A stretch of 47,902 bases of DNA from Streptomyces sp. (GTDB lineage Bacteria; Actinomycetota; Actinomycetes; Streptomycetales; Streptomycetaceae). The notes beneath the pieces were generated by a model. The model was given only the letters and a program-made list of their open reading frames with translations. It was not told the DNA's origin and ran no database searches. Location: positions 1 through 47,902 of the forward strand of contig NZ_JAPSKN010000030.1 of NCBI RefSeq assembly GCF_031181705.1, in the 5' to 3' direction. Below are positions 20,330 through 28,474 of this stretch, one piece after another. The position numbers were made by a program, and so were the translations under genes. Position 1 is the first letter of the stretch. Each line of letters opens with the position of its first letter.

Positions 20330-22407
20330 GCGGGGACCTCCAGGGGGTCGAGCTTGTTCGCTTTCCGGATCTCGTCGACGATGCGGCCGATGATTCCGGT
20401 GATGTCGAAGTCCTTCGGGGTGAAGACCGCGGCCACTCCGGCTGCCCTGAGCTGCTCGGCATCACCGCTCGGGATGATGCCACCGGCGATCACCGGTATA
20501 TCTGTGGCACCGGCCACACGCAGCCGTTCGAGGACGTCCGGCACCAGCTGGGCGTGCGATCCGGACAGGATGGACAGGCCGACCGCGTGCACGTCCTCGG
20601 CCACGGCCGCGTCCACGATCTGCTCGGGCGTGAGCCGGATGCCCTGGTAGACCACCTCGAATCCGGCGTCCCGGGCGCGGACCGCGATCTGCTCGGCGCC
20701 GTTGGAGTGCCCGTCCAGGCCCGGCTTGCCGACCAGGAAGCGCAGCTTGCCCACACCCAGGTCCTTGGCCGTCAGCTCCACCTTGCGGCGCACCAGGGCC
20801 AGGGCGCTGCCCTCCTCCACGGGCACGGCCACCGGCGCCGAGGAGACGCCCGTGGGCGCCCGGAACTCGCCGAACACCTCGCGCAGGGCCCCGGCCCACT
20901 CGCCGGTCGTCGCGCCGGCGCGGGCGCACTCCAGCGTGGCCTCCATGAGGTTCTCCGTGCCGCGGGCCGCCTCCTTCAGCCGCTCCAGGGCCTTGCAGGG
21001 CCGCGGGTGGTTGAAGGGCGGCTGGTACCGGGTGTCGCGCCACTGCTGGAGCGCGGCGATGACCCGGGCCTCGACGGCCGGGTCCACCGTCTGGATCGCG
21101 GTGTCCAGGTCGGCGGTGAGCGGGTTGGGCTCGGTGCCCTCGAAGACGTTGACGCCGACGATCTTCTCCTGGCCGGACTCGATCCGGCCCCGGCGCTCGG
21201 CGTGCGAGGCGACCAGCTGCGACTTGAGGTAGCCGGACTCGACGGCCGCCATCGCGCCGCCCATCGCCTCGATGCGGTCCATCTCGGCGAGCGCCGCCTC
21301 GACCAGGCCCGTGACCTTCTCCTCGATCACCTTCGAGCCCTCGAAGATGTCGTCGTACTCCAGCAGGTCGCTCTCGTAGGCCAGCACCTGCTGGATGCGC
21401 AGCGACCACTGCTGGTCCCAGGGGCGCGGCAGGCCGAGGGCCTCGTTCCAGGCGGGCAGCTGCACGGCACGCGCGCGGGCGTCCTTGGAGAGGGTGACGG
21501 CCAGCATCTCCAGCACGATCCGCTGGACGTTGTTCTCCGGCTGCGCCTCGGTCAGACCGAGCGAGTTGACCTGGACGCCGTAGCGGAAGCGGCGGTGCTT
21601 GGGGTTCTCGATGCCGTACCGCTCACGGGTGATCTTGTCCCAGATACGGCCGAACGCGCGCATCTTGCACATCTCCTCGATGAAGCGGACGCCCGCGTTC
21701 ACGAAGAACGAGATGCGGCCGACGACATCGCCCATGCGCTCCCGCGGCACCTGGCCGGAGTCGCGCACGGCGTCGAGGACGGCGATCGCGGTGGACATCG
21801 CGTACGCGATCTCCTGGACCGGCGTGGCGCCCGCCTCCTGCAGGTGGTAGCTGCAGATGTTGATCGGGTTCCACTTCGGCAGGTGGGAGACCGTGTACGC
21901 GATCATGTCCGTCGTCAGACGGAGGGAGGGCCCCGGGGGGAAGACGTGCGTCCCCCGGGACAGGTACTCCTTGACGATGTCGTTCTGGGTCGTGCCCTGG
22001 AGCTTGGTGATGTCGGCGCCCTGCTCCTCGGCGACGACCTGGTAGAGCGCCAGCAGCCACATGGCCGTGGCGTTGATGGTCATCGAGGTGTTCATCTGCT
22101 CCAGGGGGATGTCCTGGAACAGCCGGCGCATGTCACCGACGTGCGCGATCGGCACGCCGACCCGGCCCACCTCGCCGCGGGCGAGGACGTGGTCGGAGTC
22201 GTAGCCGGTCTGCGTCGGCAGGTCGAACGCCACCGACAGACCCGTCTGGCCCTTGGCGAGGTTGCGCCGGTACAGCTCGTTGGACGCCTCGGCCGTGGAG
22301 TGACCGGCGTAGGTCCGCATGAGCCACGGCCGGTCCCTTTCCTTTCGCGCCTGTGCCCGAGGGCGCTCTGTGCCCGTGGGCACAGGCGCGGTCTGACGCT
22401 CAGTCAT
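20326..22407 (-). CDS. meaA: Ethylmalonyl-CoA mutase (MeaA)
   Basis: A 693-aa adenosylcobalamin-dependent acyl-CoA mutase carrying both the substrate TIM barrel (about 25-540) and the C-terminal B12 domain. The base-off cobalamin motif has His567 in GLDGHSNGAEQ, followed by SILSGSH and AGGIIPSGD. The N-terminus LMRTYAGHSTAEASNELYRRN is the family hallmark, and YDSDHV with SMTINATA is typical of the substrate barrel. It rearranges ethylmalonyl-CoA to methylsuccinyl-CoA. Methylmalonyl-CoA mutase is the alternative, but the single-chain form next to ccr favours ethylmalonyl-CoA. It is 17 bases after ccr and overlaps the lyase start. I see no cobalamin riboswitch upstream. Confidence 0.94.
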   Translation of the reverse strand: MTERQTAPVPTGTERPRAQARKERDRPWLMRTYAGHSTAEASNELYRRNLAKGQTGLSVAFDLPTQTGYDSDHVLARGEVGRVGVPIAHVGDMRRLFQDIPLEQMNTSMTINATAMWLLALYQVVAEEQGADITKLQGTTQNDIVKEYLSRGTHVFPPGPSLRLTTDMIAYTVSHLPKWNPINICSYHLQEAGATPVQEIAYAMSTAIAVLDAVRDSGQVPRERMGDVVGRISFFVNAGVRFIEEMCKMRAFGRIWDKITRERYGIENPKHRRFRYGVQVNSLGLTEAQPENNVQRIVLEMLAVTLSKDARARAVQLPAWNEALGLPRPWDQQWSLRIQQVLAYESDLLEYDDIFEGSKVIEEKVTGLVEAALAEMDRIEAMGGAMAAVESGYLKSQLVASHAERRGRIESGQEKIVGVNVFEGTEPNPLTADLDTAIQTVDPAVEARVIAALQQWRDTRYQPPFNHPRPCKALERLKEAARGTENLMEATLECARAGATTGEWAGALREVFGEFRAPTGVSSAPVAVPVEEGSALALVRRKVELTAKDLGVGKLRFLVGKPGLDGHSNGAEQIAVRARDAGFEVVYQGIRLTPEQIVDAAVAEDVHAVGLSILSGSHAQLVPDVLERLRVAGATDIPVIAGGIIPSGDAEQLRAAGVAAVFTPKDFDITGIIGRIVDEIRKANKLDPLEVPA

Positions 22408-22424
22408 CTATGACCCCGGGTGTC

Positions 22425-23768
22425 TCAGATGTTGCGGAAGCGGTTGATGGCGTCGATGTGCTGGGCGCGCTTGGCGTGGTCGCGCACGCCCAGGCCCTCC
22501 TCGGGGGCCATGCACAGCACGCCGACCTTGCCCTGGTGCAGGTTGCGGTGCACGTCGTAGGCCGCCTGGCCGGTGTCCTCCAGGGAGTACACCTTGGACA
22601 GGGTCGGGTGGATCTTGCCCTTCGCGATGAGCCGGTTGGCCTCCCAGGCCTCGCGGTAGTTGGCGAAGTGCGAGCCGATGATCCGCTTCAGCGACATCCA
22701 CAGGTAGCGGTTGTCGTACTCGTGCATGTAGCCCGAGGTCGAGGCGCAGGTGGTGATGGTGCCGCCCTTGCGGGTGACGAAGACGGACGCGCCGAAGGTC
22801 TCGCGGCCGGGGTGCTCGAAGACGATGTCGATGTCCTCGCCGCCGGTGAGCTCGCGGATGCGCTTGCCGAAGCGCTTCCACTCCTTGGGGTCCTGGGTGT
22901 TCTCGTCCTTCCAGAACCTGTAGCCCTCGGCGTTGCGGTCGATGATCGCCTCGGCGCCCATCGCCCGGCAGATCTCCGCCTTCTGCGGCGAGGAGACCAC
23001 GCAGATCGGGTTGGCGCCGCCGGCCAGCGCGAACTGGGTGGCGTAACTGCCGAGTCCGCCGCTCGCGCCCCAGATGAGCACGTTGTCGCCCTGCTTCATG
23101 GCGGCGCCGTTGCGGGAGACCAGCTGCCGGTAGGCGGTGGAGTTGACCAGGCCGGGGGCGGCGGCCTCCTCCCAGCTGAGGTGGTCCGGCTTGGGCATCA
23201 GCTGGTTGGACTTCACCAGCGCGATCTCGGCAAGGCCGCCGAAGTTGGTCTCGAAGCCCCAGATGCGCTGCTCCGGGTCGAGCATCGTGTCGTTGTGGCC
23301 GTCGCTGGACTCCAGCTCGACGGACAGGCAGTGCGCGACGACCTCGTCGCCGGGGCGCCAGGCGTTGACGCCCGGGCCGGTGCGCAGCACGACGCCGGCG
23401 AGGTCGGAGCCGATGATGTGGTACGGCAGGTCGTGGCGCTTGGCCAGCTCGCTGGTGCGGCCGTAGCGCTCCAGGAAGCCGAAGGTGGACAGCGGCTCGA
23501 AGATCGACGTCCACACCGAGTTGTAGTTGACCGAGGAGGCCATGACGGCCACCAGGGCCTCGCCCGGGCCCAGCTCGGGCAGCGGCACCTCGTCCAGGTG
23601 GATCGACTTGCGGGGGTCCTTGTCGCGCGTGGCGAGTCCGGCGAACATCTCCGTCTCGTCCTTGTGCACGGTGATCGCGCGGTACGACTCGGGCAGCGGG
23701 AGGGCGGCGAAGTCCTCCGACGTGGAGTCGGTCGACTGGATCGCGGCCAGGATGTCCTTCACGGTCAC
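22425..23768 (-). CDS. ccr: Crotonyl-CoA carboxylase/reductase
   Basis: A 447-aa NADPH-dependent medium-chain dehydrogenase/reductase that reductively carboxylates crotonyl-CoA to ethylmalonyl-CoA, the committed step of the pathway and a source of extender units for polyketides. Visible are the N-terminal TVKDILAAIQS, SVNYNSVWTSIFEP, SDLAGVVLRTG, the nucleotide fold WGASGGLGSYATQFA and the C-terminal FRNI. Length matches known Streptomyces enzymes. The GTG at 23768 has GGAGG at 7-nt spacing; the longer upstream frame is Arg/Pro-rich and non-coding in character. It is the first gene of a five-gene operon, with its own promoter and operator-like dyad at 23965-23993. Confidence 0.96.
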   Translation of the reverse strand: MTVKDILAAIQSTDSTSEDFAALPLPESYRAITVHKDETEMFAGLATRDKDPRKSIHLDEVPLPELGPGEALVAVMASSVNYNSVWTSIFEPLSTFGFLERYGRTSELAKRHDLPYHIIGSDLAGVVLRTGPGVNAWRPGDEVVAHCLSVELESSDGHNDTMLDPEQRIWGFETNFGGLAEIALVKSNQLMPKPDHLSWEEAAAPGLVNSTAYRQLVSRNGAAMKQGDNVLIWGASGGLGSYATQFALAGGANPICVVSSPQKAEICRAMGAEAIIDRNAEGYRFWKDENTQDPKEWKRFGKRIRELTGGEDIDIVFEHPGRETFGASVFVTRKGGTITTCASTSGYMHEYDNRYLWMSLKRIIGSHFANYREAWEANRLIAKGKIHPTLSKVYSLEDTGQAAYDVHRNLHQGKVGVLCMAPEEGLGVRDHAKRAQHIDAINRFRNI

Positions 23769-23964
23769 GGTGTTGCCTCCGGCGGTGAGCGCCCTGAGGG
23801 AGGGGCGCCGATGGTTACGTCGGTGCTGCTGAGGGTTCGAGGGTGTGCCGTCGGTTCGGCGGTGGTGCTGTTCGGCAGCGCTGGTGGCGCGGGAGGTTGC
23901 CTGTGACGCAGGCGCCCGGGGCGGACGGGCACGAGGCCCGCTGGGACGCCGCCCGGACCTCTTC

Positions 23965-23993
23965 AACGTATGACACCGCGTGTCACCCCGCAA
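23965..23993 (-). promoter_or_regulatory. Candidate ccr promoter with TGACAC-CGC-GTGTCA dyad in spacer
   Basis: On the minus strand, TTGCGG (23993-23988) and TACGTT (23970-23965) are separated by 17 nt. The perfect 6-3-6 palindrome at 23971-23985 fills this spacer, an ideal repressor or activator position. The predicted leader to the GTG is about 190 nt, with no gene in it. Confidence 0.55.
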
Positions 23994-24104
23994 GGCACTG
24001 AGTGCCAGAAATTGCTCTCAGATGAAATCTTTGCGTAACACATGAGCGATGATCGATCGAACGGCCGCGCCGAAGGCCTGCAAAACGGGCCCTGACATGC
24101 CAAA

Positions 24105-24129
24105 ACGGCCACCCCGGCGGGGTGGCCGT
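24105..24129 (-). terminator. Terminator of the TetR regulator gene
   Basis: ACGGCCACCCC (24105-24115) and GGGGTGGCCGT (24119-24129) form a perfect 11-bp stem with a 3-nt loop. On the minus strand it runs into TTTTG, a real intrinsic terminator 32 bases after the regulator stop. Confidence 0.85.
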
Positions 24130-24161
24130 CATCACAGCGGCGAGAGCGTGGCGGGAGCCGC

Positions 24162-24971
24162 TCAGCGCTCCTTGAGTGCCTGCTCGATCGTCCGCATGAC
24201 CTCGTCGAGCGGGGCGTCGGTGCGGGCGACCGTGACCAGCACCTCGCCCTGCGCCGAGGCCGTCGCCGCGGCCGGCTGCGGCTGCGCCGAGCGCCCGGCG
24301 CCGATCCCGGTGCCGAACGTCCGGCGCACGATCGCGAAGGCGTGGTCCAGCTGCGCCTCCACGTCCCCCTGCCCGCCGGCCCTCAGCCAGCGCCGCAGCA
24401 CGTGGTTGTGGGCGGTGACGACCGCGGACGCGGCGACCTCCGCCAGCAGCGGGTCGTCGTTGGCGTCGTCGGCGTGCGCGCGCTCGTCGAAGTGGCCGAG
24501 GAGATAGCGGGTGAACAGGCGCTCGTAGCGGGCCACCGACGCGATCTCCGCCTCGCGCAGGGTGGGCACCTCGCGCGTCAGCTTGTAGCGGGCGACCGAG
24601 ATCTCCGGCCGGGCCGCGTACATCCGCATGACTTCCTTGATGCCGCGGCACACCGTGTCGAGCGGATGCTCGTGCGCGGGCGCGGCGTTGAGCACCGCCT
24701 CGGCGCGGATCAGGGTGTCGTCGTGGTCGGGGAAGATCGCTTCTTCCTTGGAGCGGAAGTGGCGGAAGAAGGTGCGGCGGGCGACCCCGGCCTGGGCCGC
24801 GATCTCGTCGACGGTGGTCGCCTCGTACCCCTTGGTCGCGAACAGCTCCATCGCGGCGGCCGCCAGTTCCCGGCGCATCTTGAGCCGCTGGGCGGCGGCA
24901 CGGGAGCCTGCGGCGGTTTCCGGCGCGTCGGCCGTAGCTGGTGTACGTGCGGACTTGGCGGGCTGGGACAT
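24162..24971 (-). CDS. TetR family transcriptional regulator
   Basis: A 269-aa regulator. The helix-turn-helix lies at about residues 32-80 (RRELAAAAMELFATKGYEATTVDEIAAQAGVARRTFFRHF read in parts), preceded by an Ala/Pro/Thr-rich tail. The C-terminal ligand domain is helical, with an Ala/Gln-rich insertion near residue 230. The start at 24971 is chosen because TACGTT sits 6 bases upstream, implying a leaderless message; ATG 24989 is an alternative. It lies between ccr and the 3-hydroxyacyl-CoA dehydrogenase, all on the minus strand, so control of these acyl-CoA genes is likely but unproven. CcrR of Methylobacterium, also TetR-type, controls ccr. Confidence 0.9.
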   Translation of the reverse strand: MSQPAKSARTPATADAPETAAGSRAAAQRLKMRRELAAAAMELFATKGYEATTVDEIAAQAGVARRTFFRHFRSKEEAIFPDHDDTLIRAEAVLNAAPAHEHPLDTVCRGIKEVMRMYAARPEISVARYKLTREVPTLREAEIASVARYERLFTRYLLGHFDERAHADDANDDPLLAEVAASAVVTAHNHVLRRWLRAGGQGDVEAQLDHAFAIVRRTFGTGIGAGRSAQPQPAAATASAQGEVLVTVARTDAPLDEVMRTIEQALKER

Positions 24972-24977
24972 GCCCTG

Positions 24978-25008
24978 AACGTACTGCATGTGCGCAGCTC
25001 GGTGCGCA
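24978..25008 (-). promoter_or_regulatory. Putative leaderless promoter and dyad of the TetR gene
   Basis: TACGTT (minus strand 24983-24978) is a -10 candidate identical to that of ccr. A 6-6-6 dyad TGCGCA/TGCGCA (24991-24996 and 25003-25008) covers the expected -35 and may be an autoregulatory site. No good -35 hexamer is seen. Confidence 0.4.
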
Positions 25009-25107
25009 TGAGCCGGTCCTCCGCCCCCGCCGCGGGGAGGCGGGAACCGGTCCGGGCCGAGCAGGCCGCCCCACTCGGAACCGGACCGGAACCAGTCGCC
25101 GGGACGC

Positions 25108-26913
25108 TCAGCGCTTGGCATATTCGCGGAAGCCACGGCCGGTCTTGCGGCCGAGGCAGCCCGCGGCCACCAGGTGCTCCAGCAGCGGCGCCGGGGCGAG
25201 GCCCGGGTCGCGGAACTCGCGGTGCAGGACCTTCTCGATGGCGAGCGAGACGTCGAGCCCGACGACGTCCAGCAGTTCGAACGGGCCCATCGGGTAGCCG
25301 CCGCCCAGCTTCATCGCCGCGTCGATGTCGTCGAGCGAGGCGTAGTGCTCCTGGACCATCTTGATCGCGTTGTTGAGGTACGGGAACAGCAGCGCGTTCA
25401 CGATGAAACCGGCGCGGTCCCCGCAGTCGACGGCGTGCTTCCCGATCCTGCCGCAGACCTCGCGGACCGTGGCGTGGACGTCGTCGGCGGTCAGCACCGT
25501 GCGGACGACCTCGACCAGCTTCATGGCCGGTGCCGGGTTGAAGAAGTGCATGCCGATCACGTCCTGCGGGCGCGAGGTGGCCCGGGCACAGGCGACGACC
25601 GGCAGGGACGAGGTGGTGGTGGCCAGGACCGCGCCGGGCTTGCAGACCTTGTCCAGCGCGGCGAACAGCTGCCGCTTGACCTCCAGGTCCTCGGCGACCG
25701 CCTCGACGGCCAGGTCGACACCGGCGAAGTCGTCGTACGTGCCCGTGGCCGTGATGCGGTCCAGGGTCTCGGCGGCGGCCTCGGCGGTCATCCGGCCCTT
25801 GTCGACCGAGCGGGCCAGGGACTTGCCGATCCGGGCCTTGGCGGTCTGCGCCTTCTCCTCGCTGCGGGCCGCCAGCACGACGTCGTACCCGGCCTTGGCG
25901 AAGACCTCCGCGATACCGGAGGCCATGGTGCCGGAACCGGCGACGCCGACCGAGGAGACGCTCCGGCCGGGGACGCTCTGGCCGCCCTCCGCCGGGGTCA
26001 GCGCGTCCCGCACGACCGTGCCGCTGCCCGGCGCCTCGTAGGTGTAGAAGCCGCGCCCGGCCTTGCGCCCGGTCAGGCCGGCCTCGCTGAGCTGCTTGAG
26101 GAGGGGCGCGGGGGCGTGCAGCCGGTCGCGGGACTCCGCGTACATGGCCTCCAGCACCGTGCGGGCGGTGTCCACACCGATCAGGTCCAGCAGCGCCAGC
26201 GGACCCATGGGCAGACCGCAGCCGAGCCGCATCGCGGCGTCGATGTCCTCGCGGGAGGCGTACTTCGCCTCGTACATCGCGGCGGCCTGGTTGAGGTAGC
26301 CGAACAGCAGGCCGTCGGCGACGAAGCCGGGCCGGTCGCCGACCGCGACGGGCTCCTTGCCCAGGTCGAGCGCGAGGTCGGTGACCGCCGTGACCGCCGC
26401 GGGCGCGGTCAGCACCGAGGAGACGACCTCGACCAGGCGCATCGCCGGGGCCGGGTTGAAGAAGTGCAGGCCCAGCACCCGCTCGGGACGCGCCGAGTCG
26501 GCGGCCAGCCGCGTGACGGACAGCGCGTTGGTGCCGGTCGCCAGGATGGTCCCGGGCCGCACGATCCCGTCGAGCTCCCGGAAGATCTGCTGCTTGATCT
26601 CGTACGACTCCGGCGCGACCTCGATGACCAGGTCGGCGTCGGCCGCGGCCCGCAGGTCGGCGGAGGTGCGCACGCGGCCCAGGATCTCGGCGCGCTCCTG
26701 CTCGGTGAGGCGCCCGCGCTCGACGCCGCGGGCCGTGGAGGCCTCCAGGGCGGCGACGCACTTCGCGGCCTGGACCTCGCTGATGTCGATGCCGACGACC
26801 TCGCGGCCGGCTTTGGCGAGGACCTCGGCGATGCCGGTGCCCATCGTGCCGAGGCCGACGACGGCGACGGTGCGCAGCGGGGACTGGGACGGGTCGGAAA
26901 GGGGAGTGGCCAT
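25108..26913 (-). CDS. Tandem-duplicated 3-hydroxyacyl-CoA (3-hydroxybutyryl-CoA) dehydrogenase
   Basis: A 601-aa protein made of two complete 3-hydroxyacyl-CoA dehydrogenase units, each about 285-290 aa and normally a separate protein. Each half has a Rossmann motif (VVGLGTMGTGIAEVLAKAG near residue 15; VAGSGTMASGIAEVFAKAG near 320), the catalytic His in GLHFFNPAPAMRLVEV or GMHFFNPAPAMKLVEV, and the C-terminal GRKAGRGFYTY or GRKTGRGFREY. Both active sites look intact. It should oxidise or reduce 3-hydroxybutyryl-CoA with NAD(P), feeding crotonyl-CoA to Ccr. The ATG at 26913 follows GGAG at 7 nt. It is upstream of the TetR gene on the same strand. Confidence 0.92.
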   Translation of the reverse strand: MATPLSDPSQSPLRTVAVVGLGTMGTGIAEVLAKAGREVVGIDISEVQAAKCVAALEASTARGVERGRLTEQERAEILGRVRTSADLRAAADADLVIEVAPESYEIKQQIFRELDGIVRPGTILATGTNALSVTRLAADSARPERVLGLHFFNPAPAMRLVEVVSSVLTAPAAVTAVTDLALDLGKEPVAVGDRPGFVADGLLFGYLNQAAAMYEAKYASREDIDAAMRLGCGLPMGPLALLDLIGVDTARTVLEAMYAESRDRLHAPAPLLKQLSEAGLTGRKAGRGFYTYEAPGSGTVVRDALTPAEGGQSVPGRSVSSVGVAGSGTMASGIAEVFAKAGYDVVLAARSEEKAQTAKARIGKSLARSVDKGRMTAEAAAETLDRITATGTYDDFAGVDLAVEAVAEDLEVKRQLFAALDKVCKPGAVLATTTSSLPVVACARATSRPQDVIGMHFFNPAPAMKLVEVVRTVLTADDVHATVREVCGRIGKHAVDCGDRAGFIVNALLFPYLNNAIKMVQEHYASLDDIDAAMKLGGGYPMGPFELLDVVGLDVSLAIEKVLHREFRDPGLAPAPLLEHLVAAGCLGRKTGRGFREYAKR

Positions 26914-27039
26914 CGCGGGACTCCAGGATGAGGGTGACGACGGGGAACGCGGCCCGGGTGCGCCGGGGACGCCCGGCGGGGGCCGGGTTCCCGGGCGCAC
27001 CGGGTGCGTGAGAGATGCGGGTGTGGGCCGGGCTGCGAT

Positions 27040-27083
27040 GCGCACACGCCCGGTGCCGTCGTCGCGGGCGCGCACACGCCCGG
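27040..27083. repeat. 14-bp direct repeat, 30-bp period
   Basis: GCGCACACGCCCGG occurs at 27040-27053 and again at 27070-27083, upstream of the dehydrogenase gene. The spacing is close to three helical turns. Confidence 0.6.
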
Positions 27084-27232
27084 GGCGAACGGCCGTTCCG
27101 ACCGGCCCTGTCCCGGGGCCGGGCCGTACTGCGGTACCTGAGGCACCGAACCGACTTCCCCCACTGCCTTGCGGGCGTGGGAGGTACCCACCGCGGTGGC
27201 CGCGTCACCAGACCGCCGCGAGGAAGGCGAGT

Positions 27233-27276
27233 GGGTAACTCGCTCGTCTGAGCCTAACTGGCGGGTAACGAGCGCG
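27233..27276. repeat. GGGTAAC direct repeat, 30-bp period
   Basis: GGGTAACTCGCTCG (27233-27246) and GGGTAACGAGCGCG (27263-27276) share their first seven bases exactly. They lie about 60-105 bases before the HEAT-repeat gene. Confidence 0.45.
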
Positions 27277-27324
27277 CCAGCCCTCGTCTTTGTGATGTAC
27301 GTCCCGAGCGGCGGACCGGCGTCC

Positions 27325-27330
27325 TAACCT
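27325..27330 (+). promoter_or_regulatory. -10 box of a probable leaderless HEAT-repeat gene
   Basis: TAACCT ends 7 bases before the ATG at 27338, and no purine-rich ribosome site is present, which is the usual signature of a leaderless actinobacterial gene. The -35 is not recognisable. Confidence 0.45.
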
Positions 27331-27337
27331 CGGTGTC

Positions 27338-27913
27338 ATGGACGAAGAGTTGCGATCACTCACGGAGCGCTTACGGCTGGAGTCGGGGGCGTCGCCCGCG
27401 TTCGAGCGGCTCGTGGCGACCGACGACCTCGACGCCCTGGCGGGGGTGCTGACCGAACCGGGGCAGCCGCTGTGGGCCCGGGAGCTGGCCGCGTTCCGGC
27501 TCGGTCTGGTGGGGGACCGGCGGGCCTTCGAGGCCCTGGTGCTGCTGCTCAACCACCGTGATCCGCCGCGCTGCGCCTCCGCCGCGTACGCGCTGGCCCG
27601 CCTGGGCGATCCGCGCACCGCCCGCGCGGCCGCCGCCCTCGCCACCAACGAACTGCGGGTCGCCTACGCCCTGCACCCGGTCCGCCTGCTGGTCGAGCTG
27701 CGCGCCCCGGAGGCCGTGCCCGCGCTGATCACCACGCTGCGGCGCCGGCTGCGCCCGCACGATCCGTACCGCCGCGTGGCCCTCGCCTGCGTGGACGGGC
27801 TGGGCGCGCTGGGGGACGGCCGGGCCGCACCCGTGCTGAACGAGGCCCTGGCCCACCCGGCGCTGGCCGAGGCGGCGGTCCGGGCGCTGGGGCGGATCCC
27901 GAAACAGAGGTGA
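27338..27913 (+). CDS. HEAT-repeat protein, 191 aa
   Basis: An all-helical solenoid of about four to five HEAT-like repeats. Recurrent words include LAAFRLGLVGDRRAFEALV, AAYALARLGDPRTARAA and LACVDGLGALGDGRAAPVL, each with the Gly-Asp turn between paired helices. It has no signal peptide, membrane segment or catalytic motif, so it most likely acts as a protein-binding scaffold in the cytoplasm. It is a single gene, divergent from the duplicated dehydrogenase and convergent with the GNAT gene. Its partner cannot be told from the sequence. Confidence 0.85.
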   Translation: MDEELRSLTERLRLESGASPAFERLVATDDLDALAGVLTEPGQPLWARELAAFRLGLVGDRRAFEALVLLLNHRDPPRCASAAYALARLGDPRTARAAAALATNELRVAYALHPVRLLVELRAPEAVPALITTLRRRLRPHDPYRRVALACVDGLGALGDGRAAPVLNEALAHPALAEAAVRALGRIPKQR

Positions 27914-27952
27914 GTCGGAGCCGCGCGGGCGTGCCAGAGCAACAGAGGCGGG

Positions 27953-28474
27953 TCAAAGTCCCCTGGCGTAGCGCACCTCCGGCACCGCGACGCCCTCCAC
28001 CTCGAAGGGCTCCTCGGCGCCGTCCGGCCGGAACCCGGCCCGTTCGTAGAAGCGGCGGGCCCGGACGTTCTCCTTGAGCACCCACAGCAGGAGACGGCCG
28101 TGGCCCGCGGCGGCGCAGCGCGTGAGCGACTCCGCGAGCAGGGCCCGCCCCGCACCCTGGCCGAGATGGTCCGGGTGGACGTAGACGGCGTACAACTCGG
28201 CGTCGGCGGTGAGGACTTCGCCCTCCCGGTACGGGCCGTGGCAGGCCCAGCCGACGATCTCGCCGCCCGCGTCCTCGGCGACCAGGTTCACCATTGCACC
28301 GTCGGCCCGCGCGAGGTACTCCCGGCGCCGCTCGGCGTCCCGCGCGACATCGAGCCCGTCGAGGTACGACTGCGGCATCATGCCCCGGTACGCGTGCTGC
28401 CAGCCGCGGACGCGGATCTCCGCGACGCGGTCGCAGTCGGCGAGGGTCATCTCCCGGACGCGCAGGCCCGTCAC
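27953..28474 (-). CDS. GNAT family N-acetyltransferase
   Basis: A 173-aa acetyl-CoA-dependent acyltransferase. The fold is read from VREMTLADCDRVAEIRVRGWQHAYRG at the start, then ELYAVYVHPDHLGQGAGRALL, which holds the Q/RxxGxG/A acetyl-CoA loop near residues 113-118, and LWVLKENVRARRFYERAGF near 137-155. Its substrate is unknown. The GTG at 28474 overlaps the RidA stop by GTGA, so the two genes are translationally coupled. It converges on the HEAT-repeat gene with 39 bases between stops. Confidence 0.9.
   Translation of the reverse strand: MTGLRVREMTLADCDRVAEIRVRGWQHAYRGMMPQSYLDGLDVARDAERRREYLARADGAMVNLVAEDAGGEIVGWACHGPYREGEVLTADAELYAVYVHPDHLGQGAGRALLAESLTRCAAAGHGRLLLWVLKENVRARRFYERAGFRPDGAEEPFEVEGVAVPEVRYARGL

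Larger units (their letters stand above)
26914..27337. other. 424-bp intergenic region without a gene
   Basis: The space between the divergent dehydrogenase and HEAT-repeat genes. It holds two pairs of direct repeats, each with 30-bp spacing (27040/27070 and 27233/27263), a small dyad CGAGT/ACTCG near 27229-27243, and a minus-strand TAGGCT at 27256-27251 that could be a -10. I see no convincing complete promoter for the dehydrogenase and no coding-like frame. Confidence 0.5.

Noticed and set aside
22408..23964. Cobalamin riboswitch for the B12-dependent mutase gene
   Set aside because: The mutase gene follows ccr by 17 bases, and the ccr leader shows no B12-box or the expected long structured aptamer that I could recognise.
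23769..23993. N-terminal extension of Ccr by 75 codons
   Set aside because: The added sequence is Arg/Pro/Ser-rich and unlike any enzyme domain, and it would run through the promoter; GTG 23768 has an ideal GGAGG.
27040..27083. CRISPR-like repeat
   Set aside because: Only two 14-bp copies with a 16-bp gap and no cas genes; this is a simple direct repeat.
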